A stretch of DNA of 64,000 nt from Candidatus Scatomonas merdigallinarum (lineage in GTDB: Bacteria > Bacillota > Clostridia > Lachnospirales > Lachnospiraceae), in contig DVKB01000009.1 in assembly GCA_018716305.1 (NCBI GenBank), positions 1 through 64,000 on the forward strand, given 5' to 3'. Under the pieces are notes generated by a model that saw nothing but the letters and a program-made list of their open reading frames with translations, was not told the DNA's origin and did not search any database. Position numbers and translations under genes: made by a program. Each line of letters begins with the position of its first letter. Position 1 is the stretch's first letter. Positions 19,201 to 28,000 of the stretch are shown here, one piece after another.

Positions 19201-22200
19201 CTGGTAGACAACTACGGCGGCGGCGGCTACTATCCGCTGACTACCGATGATCTGTCTGACGGCGTATTCAGCAGACCGGATACTGCTTACAAAATGCCCA
19301 GCCGGGCACGGCACGGCACGCCCATCCGGGTGACCGCCGAGGAGTACCAGGCAATTATGGCCGCCTACTCCGCTCCGGAAGAGGTGAATGCCGCCACGGA
19401 AGCAGGAACAGCGCCGGAGCTTCCGGATACGGTTACTGTAGATCTCGGAGATGAGAAAGTCGAGAAAGCAGTCACCTGGAATCTGGAGGGAGTATCCTTT
19501 GACGGCGAACCCTTCAGCACTGTCACTGTAAAAGGTACGGTAGAAGGCAGCACGTATGAAGCAACTGCCAATGTACGGATTCTTCCTCAGAATCTGGAGT
19601 ACATGATCGACTGCAATAATCCGGAGTCTGCCACCTGGGCGGCAGCTGTGGAGCTGACCGGCGGCCTTCTGAACGGAGAAGCCGCGGACCAAGCCAAGAC
19701 CGGCAGCAATACCTGGGGCTACATCAGCACGGTGGGATCCGAGGATCCCGCGGATATCACAGGCTACAGCCAGAACGATATCAACAATCCCTATGCCGGC
19801 GGCTGGTGGGCACGGGGAGGCAAGAACGTTGCCTATGAGATCACCCTTCCCGCCGGAGAGCACACCATTATGCTGGGCTGCACCGGCTGGTGGAATATGG
19901 GACGGCAGATGGATATCTTCTATTCTGTCAATGGCGGAGAGGAGCAGAAACTCTGTGACCTGGACGCGGTAGCCAATACGGGCGTGTACGCATCCGGCAC
20001 CATTACCCTGGAGGAAGAGGCGGTTGTAACTCTGACCGTCAAGAAAGCGGACGGCAACGATCCTATCCTCAGCTGGATCGCCGTAAGCGGCACACCGGAA
20101 GAGCCGGTAGTCAGCACTCCGCTGCTGGCGGAATTCACCTTCAATAGCGAGGCTTCTGACGGCGTATTTACCGGAAGCAGCCGCACAGACGCGGTGGCCA
20201 ATGTAAACGGCTCTGTTTCCATTCAGGACAAAATGGGAAGCGACAAAGCTCTCTATCTGGACGGAACCGCCGATAATTACCTGAGCCTGACCAAGAAGGA
20301 CGGCTCCAGCCTGCTGACCGGCAAAGAGGAGATCACCATCTCCTTTGACACAAAGCGCGCGAGAACCGCGACCAACTGGATTTTCTACGCCGCGCCGGAC
20401 GACAGCACACAGACTTATAACAGCGAGCACTATTTCGCCTGCTATTCCTCCGGAGATCCCGGCATCCGGGTAGAGCGCTACAACAACTCCGGATCAAGAT
20501 CCGAGGCCATTCTCGGAACAGCGGGAGCAAACTGGGTGCATGTGGACGTGGTGGTATCCGCGGACGCTACCTCTCTGTATATCAATGGAGAACTGGCGGA
20601 TACGGTAGACAGCGAGTATTCCATTGGGGAGATTCTGGGAGACAGCAGCATCTTCTATCTTGGCAAGGCCAACTGGGGAAGCGGCGAGTACGCCAACTGC
20701 TGGATCGACAACTTCCGGATTTATGACGGCATGCTCTCGAAAGATGATATTACTGCTCAGTACAGCGTCTTCGCGGAGCAGATGTTCTGGGACGGCGTCA
20801 GCCTGCCCACTGAGCCCGTCAAGGGCGATCTGGATCTGCCTGAGACAAATACAGCAGGGGATACTGTGACCTGGACCTCCGGCAATCCGGACATCCTTGC
20901 CGATGACGGAACGCTTGTATCCCAGCCCGCTGAGGATACAGAGGTTGTTATGACTGCAGAGATCAGCGGACAGAAAAAAGAGTTCACGGTAACTGTGGCA
21001 GGATTAAGTTCACTGCTTCAGGAAGCGGCGGACGCTCTGACCATTGAGAACGCGGACGATGTGAGAGGCAACCTGGCTCTTGTGAAAGAGGGCGAGAACG
21101 GGACAACGATCAACTGGACGTCTGGTAATACCGATGTTGTTACAGACGAGCCCATGAACGAAGACAGTCTGTACGACGGCGGCGAGGTAACCCGCCCGGC
21201 GGCAGGAGAAGAAGCAGTGAAGGTTACTTTGACTGCGGAAATCAGCCTGAAGGGACAGACGACAGAGAAAACCTTTGAGGTAACGGTACAGCCCATGCCG
21301 GAAGATCTGGATACGGACTATACGGCAGGCTATCTGTGGACCAACTTTGACGCCTCCGGCGGCTATGAGAAGATCTTCTTCGGCTACAGTGAGGACGGTC
21401 TTACCTGGAGCAAGCTGAACAAAGACGCCTACGGCAATGCCCAGCCGGTGCTGGTGAATGACGCCGAGGGCAGCGACCTGGGAGTCAGAGATCCCCACAT
21501 CATCCGCTCCGCGGAGGGAGACCGCTACTGGATCCTGGGCACCGACCTTCACGCGGAAGGCGGCGGAGCAGGCGGCAGCGGCTGGGATCAGCAGAACGCC
21601 AGCCAGAACATTGTGGTCTGGGAGTCTAACGACCTGGTGAACTGGAGCGAGCCTAAACTGGTATACTCCGGATTTGAAAATGCCGGCTGCGTATGGGCTC
21701 CGGAAGCCATCTATGACGAGACTACCGGCGATTATCTGGTATATTGGTCCGCCAGGGATAAGTCCCAGAACGGAACCGACGACAACGCTCTGCGGGTTTA
21801 TGTCTGCAGAACCAGAGACTTTAATACCTTCTCTGAACCCAAGGTATGGCTCAGCGAAGATCAGGAAAACGGCGCTGAGACAAATATTATTGACTCCACC
21901 ATCGTGCAGGGAGACGATGGCAGATATTACCGCTTCTCCACCTCTGACTGGAATACGGTGCTGGATGTCAGCGATACGCTGGATGCGGATGATGTGTTTG
22001 ACGTGAGCGTGAACGCGGACAAGAGTACGCCTAACGGCAGCTGGACCCGTCTGATTAAGCGCGGAGAACATGGAAGCGCGGGATTTACCAGTGTAGAGGG
22101 CCTTACCGCTTATCAGCTTCCGGACGGAAGATGGTGTGTAATGGGCGATAACCAGGGATATCAGGCATTTGTGACAGATGACCTGGCATCAGCAGAATTC

Positions 22201-24831
22201 GAGCCCACGCAGGTAAGCTTCGTGGACGGCAGATTCCGCCACGGCACCGTTATGCGGCTGTCCGAGGCAGAGCAGGCAAGACTGCTGGAAGCCTACGGAG
22301 AACAGAGCCAGGAGCCGGAAAATCCGGAAACCGAGGCGGAAGAGCCTGTACTGGAGTACACCTTTGAAGAGGTTGCGGACAATGTGATCAAAGACACCGC
22401 CACCGGAAATGATACCGCGGACGACGGTACCATCTTCGGAAGCGCGAAAGTTGTCTATGATGAGGAAAAAGGCAGCAACGTGCTGCAGCTGGATGGAAGC
22501 AGCGGCGGCTATGCGCAGCTTCCCACCGGATTCTTTGACGGAAGAGATACCATGTCCATTTCCATGGATGTGAAATCCAACCTGGGATCCGGAAACTTCT
22601 TTACCTTTACATATGGAAAGGACAGCACAAGTTACGACTTCCTCCGTGTCAGAGGTACAGAGGTGCGGAACGCCATTACCACTGCCGGCTGGCAGAATGA
22701 GCGGGAAGTGAAGGGAACAGGAGCAGTCACCGGCACATGGCAGAAGATCGATCTGGTTATCGATGGAGTCACCATGAAGCTGTATATCGACGGACTGCTT
22801 GTTTCCGAAAATGACAATACCGGCATCACCACCTCCAACTTTGGAGCGGGAGTGATTTCCTACCTTGGAAAATCCTTCTATGATGACCCGTATTTCAACG
22901 GAAGCTTTGACAATGTCCGGGTTTACAACCGGGCTCTCACCGAGGAAGAGATCGTGGAGGCTGCTCTGGCAGACGAGAACGTAGCTCTTCTGAAGAACGC
23001 GGTGATCGGAACCGTACCGGAAGATCCGGCCGGCACTATGGGCACGGATTACCACACGGCTGTAACTACTAAACTGGACGCCGAGAAGAAAGAGATCACT
23101 TCTTATATTAGAAAGAACGCGGATCTTACGGCTGTTCCGGTGGAGTTCAGCGCCCTTGGTTCCACCACGGAGATTAAAGTAAACGGCGAAGTATTTGAGA
23201 ATGGTTCAACCCTGGATCTGAGCCGGGACGCGGAAGTGACCCTGACCTTCGGAGACAGAACCGAAACCTGGACTCTGAAGACTCCGGCCATTGCCTACAA
23301 CCCGGTGCTTCCGGGACAGTATTCGGATCCGGATATCGACTTCCTGGACGGCAAGTACTGGATGTACACCACCACAGACGGATATTCCGGATGGAGCGGC
23401 ACAGTATTCCATGCATGGTCTTCCGAGGATATGAGAAACTGGACCGACGAGGGCATCATCCTGGATCTGGCCAACGACAATCCGGGACTCAATGACCAGG
23501 GCGTGCAGATCGAGGCTTCCGACTGGGCAGTGGGAAGCGCCTGGGCACCCAGCATTGAGGAGAAGGACGGCAAGTACTACTTCTACTACTGCGGTAAATT
23601 CTCCAACGGAGAATCTGCCATCGGCGTTGCCGTCGCGGACAATCCGGCAGGACCTTACACCGACAAGGGCGAGGCCCTGATGACGGTTTCCATGTGCCGC
23701 AATGCGGGAGTGAACATGGGACAGGCCATTGACCCGTCCATCTTTACCGACGACGACGGCACCTCCTACCTGCTGTTCGGAAACGGTTCAGCGGCCATCG
23801 CGGAACTGAATGACGACATGATGAGCATCAAGGAGGGAACCATCCGCCAGATCAACGGCGTGAATGATTTCCGCGAGTCTGTGGTAGTGACCAAGAGAGA
23901 TGGACTGTACCACTTTACCTGGTCCTGCGACGACACCGGAAGCCCCAACTACCATGTAAACTACGGAACCGCTGAGACCCTGGAGGGCGGCAGCGTCAAC
24001 GTAACTTACAGATACACTCTGCTCCAGAAGGATGAGGCCAACAGCATGCTGGGCACAGCCCATCAGTCTATCCTCTACTTCCCGGAAACCGATGAGTGCT
24101 ATATCGCTTACCACAGGTTCTACACCCCCATCGGCGTGTACACAGACGGACTGGGCTACCACAGAGAGACCTGTATCGACCAGGTGACCTTTGGAGAGGA
24201 CGGCCTGATGCAGCCCCTGGCGCCCACTATGGAAGGCGTCTACAGACCTGTAAACGAAGAGCCGGAACCGGAAGTAACCCTGACCTCCCTCACCGTGACT
24301 CCGCCCACGAAGCTGGAGTACACCGCAGGCGAGGAACTGGATACCACTGGTATGACGGCAACCGCGGTTTACAGCGATGGAAGCACCAAGGACGTGACCG
24401 CGGAGGCAGACATCAGCGGATACAACAAAGACGCGGAGGGAACCCAGGAGATCACCGTGACCTACACAGAGGGTGAACAGACAGCAACAGCGACCTTTAA
24501 TGTGACTGTGAAAGCGGCAGAGCCGACCCAGGAGCCCACACCGGAACCGTCTGAAGAGCCGACGCCGGAACCCACCCAGGAGCCCACTGGTACTCCGACT
24601 CAGGAGCCCACCGGTGAGCCTACAGGCACTCCGACCCAGAAGCCTACCGGTACCCAGAAGCCTTCCGGAACACCGGGAACCAGCGTAACACCTGGAGGTA
24701 CCCAGAGCGGCGGACAGTCCGCGCAGACCGGCGATACCACCAACTTTGCGGCGCCTATCGCGGCCATCGCGGTGGCGGCTGTAGTGCTGATTATCGCTGT
24801 AGTTGTAATCAGAAAGAGAAGAAATTCCTGA
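16300..24831 (+). CDS. Giant cell-surface GH43 protein with three GH43 and four LamG modules
   Basis: Secreted, anchored 2843-aa glycosidase. Order: signal peptide 1-33; LamG 37-258; Pro/Thr linker; LamG 292-517; two Ig-like modules to 705; GH43-a 712-1022; Ig-like; a CBM-like beta-sandwich about 1097-1267; LamG 1273-1495; Ig-like; GH43-b 1668-2002; LamG 2013-2225; Ig-like; GH43-c 2331-2648; Big_3 2657-2740; PT-rich stalk; SAQTGD, a hydrophobic helix and a basic tail. GH43 catalytic acids are visible: in GH43-a, RDPFIIR, IDTTII and VEGPTIF; in GH43-b, RDPHIIR, IDSTIV and VEGLTA; in GH43-c, YSDPDIDF, DPSIF and FRESVVV. GH43 enzymes mostly release arabinofuranose, xylose or galactose. Three different GH43 types in one chain suggest work on a branched plant polymer such as arabinan or arabinoxylan; the substrate is inference. 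Confidence 0.9.
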   Translation: MKKQFKSAAAITLAAAMTLSLVPWTEPVRTEAADLPEVTAHYDMSHSGNQLLDVSGNDRNAILYNTQDSDFKSGEGANVLQFVNRQYADLPQGLVTGTDNDFTVEITLSTETQAAQWAWCIGQGIGTWAGNDVGNYVFVNPKGAPGDRGGEILSGIKVGSPQSDEVRLPSPAKDLGSDYSTITLVGEDNTLTLYLDGEEIAETEHPYSMADIIPEGDVLGYIGKSLWEPDALLTANVGDMKFYDEALNPEQVSASMPTEGDKAAMKAAETGTPLPTDTPEPSAEPTGTPGDTTLLAAYDMSHEGDTLKDVSGNGNDAVLYGTEEEDFYSSGETDVWKLSNDGYAELPASISEDLGGSVDFTVQATLTTQTSAAHWLFTIGDGVGTWNAKNVGNYIFVNPSASEKGGNFLAAIKTGTGNEWKESRFNDSSTGMGDVNGYGTVTLTGQGGNLKLYLDGELVSSASQDKTIQDVLPDNIFGYIGKSLYEPDALLTANLADFRIYSGAMSQEEIQAGLPGAEEKNTLFLADVLETVKGANESLEAVKENLSLPEKIDNVEISWGQWDQSVIAADGTVTAPTDQETVVSIPFTYELGGSTYEETIEATVPPVNAEEEVKEALASIDIPNKDDVRGNITLPETSENGLAITWTTDHSEIVNVEAVENEGYDTTPAGTVTRPEKDTVVTMTASVTMEDVTETKEIPITVKAAPAEISDSDYTDYFFAYFAGEGYSDGEQIYFASSQDGLNWDDLNNNEPVLTSTLGEKGVRDPFIIRSPEGDKFYLIATDLKINGGNGWDAAQNNGSQSLMVWESNDLIHWSDQRMVEVSAEIGAGCTWAPEATYDPMTGEYVVYWASRTPAVDSKQRVYYAKTRDFYTFTEPEVFIDYDESSIDTTIIKGDDGYYYRYTKNEGGATNDLGALTKTVFVERSQTLLGEWEHIPSDSLNANQWVEGPTIFKLNEDDATDTQKYCLLVDNYGGGGYYPLTTDDLSDGVFSRPDTAYKMPSRARHGTPIRVTAEEYQAIMAAYSAPEEVNAATEAGTAPELPDTVTVDLGDEKVEKAVTWNLEGVSFDGEPFSTVTVKGTVEGSTYEATANVRILPQNLEYMIDCNNPESATWAAAVELTGGLLNGEAADQAKTGSNTWGYISTVGSEDPADITGYSQNDINNPYAGGWWARGGKNVAYEITLPAGEHTIMLGCTGWWNMGRQMDIFYSVNGGEEQKLCDLDAVANTGVYASGTITLEEEAVVTLTVKKADGNDPILSWIAVSGTPEEPVVSTPLLAEFTFNSEASDGVFTGSSRTDAVANVNGSVSIQDKMGSDKALYLDGTADNYLSLTKKDGSSLLTGKEEITISFDTKRARTATNWIFYAAPDDSTQTYNSEHYFACYSSGDPGIRVERYNNSGSRSEAILGTAGANWVHVDVVVSADATSLYINGELADTVDSEYSIGEILGDSSIFYLGKANWGSGEYANCWIDNFRIYDGMLSKDDITAQYSVFAEQMFWDGVSLPTEPVKGDLDLPETNTAGDTVTWTSGNPDILADDGTLVSQPAEDTEVVMTAEISGQKKEFTVTVAGLSSLLQEAADALTIENADDVRGNLALVKEGENGTTINWTSGNTDVVTDEPMNEDSLYDGGEVTRPAAGEEAVKVTLTAEISLKGQTTEKTFEVTVQPMPEDLDTDYTAGYLWTNFDASGGYEKIFFGYSEDGLTWSKLNKDAYGNAQPVLVNDAEGSDLGVRDPHIIRSAEGDRYWILGTDLHAEGGGAGGSGWDQQNASQNIVVWESNDLVNWSEPKLVYSGFENAGCVWAPEAIYDETTGDYLVYWSARDKSQNGTDDNALRVYVCRTRDFNTFSEPKVWLSEDQENGAETNIIDSTIVQGDDGRYYRFSTSDWNTVLDVSDTLDADDVFDVSVNADKSTPNGSWTRLIKRGEHGSAGFTSVEGLTAYQLPDGRWCVMGDNQGYQAFVTDDLASAEFEPTQVSFVDGRFRHGTVMRLSEAEQARLLEAYGEQSQEPENPETEAEEPVLEYTFEEVADNVIKDTATGNDTADDGTIFGSAKVVYDEEKGSNVLQLDGSSGGYAQLPTGFFDGRDTMSISMDVKSNLGSGNFFTFTYGKDSTSYDFLRVRGTEVRNAITTAGWQNEREVKGTGAVTGTWQKIDLVIDGVTMKLYIDGLLVSENDNTGITTSNFGAGVISYLGKSFYDDPYFNGSFDNVRVYNRALTEEEIVEAALADENVALLKNAVIGTVPEDPAGTMGTDYHTAVTTKLDAEKKEITSYIRKNADLTAVPVEFSALGSTTEIKVNGEVFENGSTLDLSRDAEVTLTFGDRTETWTLKTPAIAYNPVLPGQYSDPDIDFLDGKYWMYTTTDGYSGWSGTVFHAWSSEDMRNWTDEGIILDLANDNPGLNDQGVQIEASDWAVGSAWAPSIEEKDGKYYFYYCGKFSNGESAIGVAVADNPAGPYTDKGEALMTVSMCRNAGVNMGQAIDPSIFTDDDGTSYLLFGNGSAAIAELNDDMMSIKEGTIRQINGVNDFRESVVVTKRDGLYHFTWSCDDTGSPNYHVNYGTAETLEGGSVNVTYRYTLLQKDEANSMLGTAHQSILYFPETDECYIAYHRFYTPIGVYTDGLGYHRETCIDQVTFGEDGLMQPLAPTMEGVYRPVNEEPEPEVTLTSLTVTPPTKLEYTAGEELDTTGMTATAVYSDGSTKDVTAEADISGYNKDAEGTQEITVTYTEGEQTATATFNVTVKAAEPTQEPTPEPSEEPTPEPTQEPTGTPTQEPTGEPTGTPTQKPTGTQKPSGTPGTSVTPGGTQSGGQSAQTGDTTNFAAPIAAIAVAAVVLIIAVVVIRKRRNS

Positions 24832-24866
24832 ACTGACCCGGTCAGTTGAGGAAAACAGTACCAGAG

Positions 24867-24905
24867 CAGGGGGGAGCCGCCTTGGCAGCTTCCCCCTGTC
24901 TTTCA
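24867..24905 (+). terminator. Terminator after the first GH43 gene
   Basis: Eleven-bp stem with one G-T pair: CAGGGGGGAGC at 24867-24877 with GCTTCCCCCTG at 24888-24898, then TCTTTC. The T-run is imperfect. A fresh promoter follows at 24971, consistent with a transcript boundary here. Confidence 0.65.
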
Positions 24906-24970
24906 GAATACCGGTATTTTGTAAAAAGTATATAAAAAAATCCTGAAAAAATTTTGACTTATGAAATGAA

Positions 24971-24999
24971 TTGCTAAAATTAGTTAAAAATGGTATAAT
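24971..24999 (+). promoter_or_regulatory. Promoter of the second GH43 gene
   Basis: TTGCTA at 24971-24976, 17 bases and a perfect TATAAT at 24994-24999. The surrounding 80 bases are markedly AT-rich. A TTGACT at 24954-24959 lies too far upstream to be its -35 and may be a remnant or operator. Confidence 0.8.
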
Positions 25000-25042
25000 T
25001 TTTTAATTGCAAAAAGTTAAAATCACAGAAAGGAAGGATTGC

Positions 25043-28000
25043 ATGAGAAAGAGGAGTATAGGAAACAGAATCCTGTCGTCTGTTTTGTCAGGCGGAATGG
25101 TCCTCTCATCCCTGGTGGTGCCGGGCATGGTCCGGGAGGCGGAAGCCGCTCCCTCAGACAGCCTGGCGGCCCACTATACCTTTGATGAGGATTTCAGCGA
25201 TTCTGTCAGCGGATCTGCAGGACAGCAGGTCAACGCCAACGCGCCCACCATCGTCACCGATGATATGAGAGGGGGAGTGATGAAATCCGGCAGTGGCACA
25301 GGCCGGGTGCAGACGGACAACCCGCTTTACGGGAAGGAACTGTCTGAAAGCGGATTTACTGTCAGTGCCTGGATCGACGCCAATGCGGTGGACCAATGGC
25401 TTGGAGTATGGAGCTTCGCCTCCGGAACTGGAAATTCTGACGGATTCTATGGATTATCCACCAACGGATCCGTATTCTTTAATGACAACCCGGGAGCGGC
25501 AACCTATCAGGATATGACCCAGTTCGCCGGAAATATTACAGCAGACGGCGGCTGGGAGTATATCACGGTTGTCATGGATACCGAGCAGATCCATATGTAC
25601 AAAAACGGAGCCCTCGTATATGAGCTGACGCCTTCTACCCTGGGCGTACACGCGGGAGAGGGAACTCCTTATATGCTTGACTTCATTGAGGGAGCGCAGT
25701 ACCTCTGGTTCGGGACTGCCAGCCCCCACTACTGGAACTCCGGCGACTTCTACATGGATGACCTGAAAGTATATTCGGAAGCCTTGAGCGCGGAGGATGT
25801 GCTGGCGGAGTATCTGGCGGATGAGAACGCGGCTTACAGCGTGATTGAAAGCGACGCGGCGGCGATTTCCGTACCGGAGTCAACCATGATGGATCTCACC
25901 CTGCCCACCGTGGGAAGCAGCGGATTTACTGCCATCACATGGTCTTCCAGCAATCCGGATGTAATTGCCGATGACGGTACAGTAACCCGTCCGGAGGACG
26001 CGGCGGCGGAAGTCGTTCTTACAGCTGTGATTTCAGCCGGAAGCATGTCTCTGGAGTATGACTTTGACGTAACCGTACCGGCGGCAGATCCGGCCGGCGA
26101 TATTGAGATCTACAGAGATCAGCTGACGCTGAACGCGGGCTATGTATCCGAAGACCTGACTCTCCCGGAGACTTCCGGCGCGGCCGGCGTTGCCTGGACC
26201 TCCGGCAATCCGGATGTGATCGCCAATGACGGAACTGTGACCCGTCCGGCAGCCAACACGGACGTCACTCTGACCGCCACCCTTTCCCTGGAGGGAACAG
26301 AGGACGTGACAAAAGAGTTCAAAGTGACTGTGCTGGCACAGGGCGGAAATGTCGCTACTTATGTAAGCAACGATCCGGGACTGAATACCGATGCTCTGAG
26401 AGGACAGATCGGCGGCATGATGCTGGCGGCGGAAGATGAGAACGGAACTTATGAGGTTCTCCACAAAGAGCAGCCCATTATGTATACCGCTAAGGGGGCG
26501 AAAGCCTATGTGTCTCCCCAGATCTTCCGGAAAGCAGACGGAACCTTCGGTATGATCGCGGCGGACGGAGGAAACAACAGCCGTGTATTCCTCTATAACT
26601 CCGATGATCTGATTACCTACACAGATGAGAAAGAGGTTACTCTGAACGGAGTCTCTAATATTTCCAAACTGTACATGATCTATGATATGACAGCTGAGGA
26701 ATACAGACTGTATGTGGAGAACAAGGCAGGAAGCGTATACCTTCTGACTTCAAAGGATCTGGCAGAGTTCTCAGGGGCAGCGCAGACCAGCTTTGTGATC
26801 CCCACAGTGGAGAACGCACCGGAGTATGCCACATGGGCATCAGAGATTGCCCTGACCCAGGCAGAGTATGACAAGGTTACAAACAAATTCACCAATCCCT
26901 ACAACACATCTCTGAAATACAACAAAGTGGATGAGATCACAGTAGATAAGGGAGAGAATATCGAAGAAGCTCTGGATGAGGCCTTCGGCGAGGTGAAAGC
27001 TTCCTATTCTAATGGTGAAGAGAAGACTTACTCCATCCGCTGGAACAGTGATGATCTGGAAAAGGCCGATTCTTCCAGAGAAGGCATGGAGTACACCATC
27101 AGAGGAACGATTGGAGGATCCGCGTACTTTACAGAAGCGGAAGAGCCCCTGATTGAGGAGCGGGCAGATCCCAGCATTACCTATGATGAGGAGAGAGACA
27201 GATATTACTTCACTGCTTCCTATCCGGTAAACGGTAAGGACGGAGCAGACGGCTATGACAGACTGGTAATCCGTGTGGCGGATACCATTGAAGGCCTGGC
27301 TGACGCCGAGGAGTATGTCGTATGGGATGAGAGTGAAGTAGAGGGCTATGGCCAGTTTATCTGGGCGCCGGAGCTTCACAAAATCGGTGATTACTGGTAT
27401 TTCATCAGTACCGCGGCCGTGGGCGAGGGCGGTTACAGCTTCGACATTCGTCCCTTTATGATGAGATGCAACGATGCCGACAACATTACCGATCCGGAGT
27501 CCTGGGGAGAGCCCGAGCGTGTGAAAGCCATGGACGGCGATGATTCCTGCCTGCGGGTGATGTCCCTGGATATGACCTATTTTGAGGCGGGCGGAAAGTC
27601 CTACGTTTCCTGGGCGGACAAGACACAGGAAAACCTCAGCAAGGTGTTTATTGCTACCGTGGATCCGGAGGATCCCACGCAGCTGACCAGCCCTGCGACA
27701 GTGATTACTTCTCCGGAGTACAGCTGGGAATCTGTAAATATTCCGGTTAACGAGGGCTCCGCGGCGTTTGTAAAAGACGGAACCGTGTACCTGGCGTTCT
27801 CAGCGGCAGCCACCGGCGCGGAATACTGCGTAGGCCTGATGACTGCGGATGCGGACGCGGATCTGACTGATGCTTCTAACTGGACCAAAGTGCCCTATCC
27901 GGTACTGACCAGCGGAGATTTTAATGATGAACTCTGCGGACCGGGACACAATTCCTTTACCTATGATGAGTATGGAAATTTGGTAATCGTATACCATGCC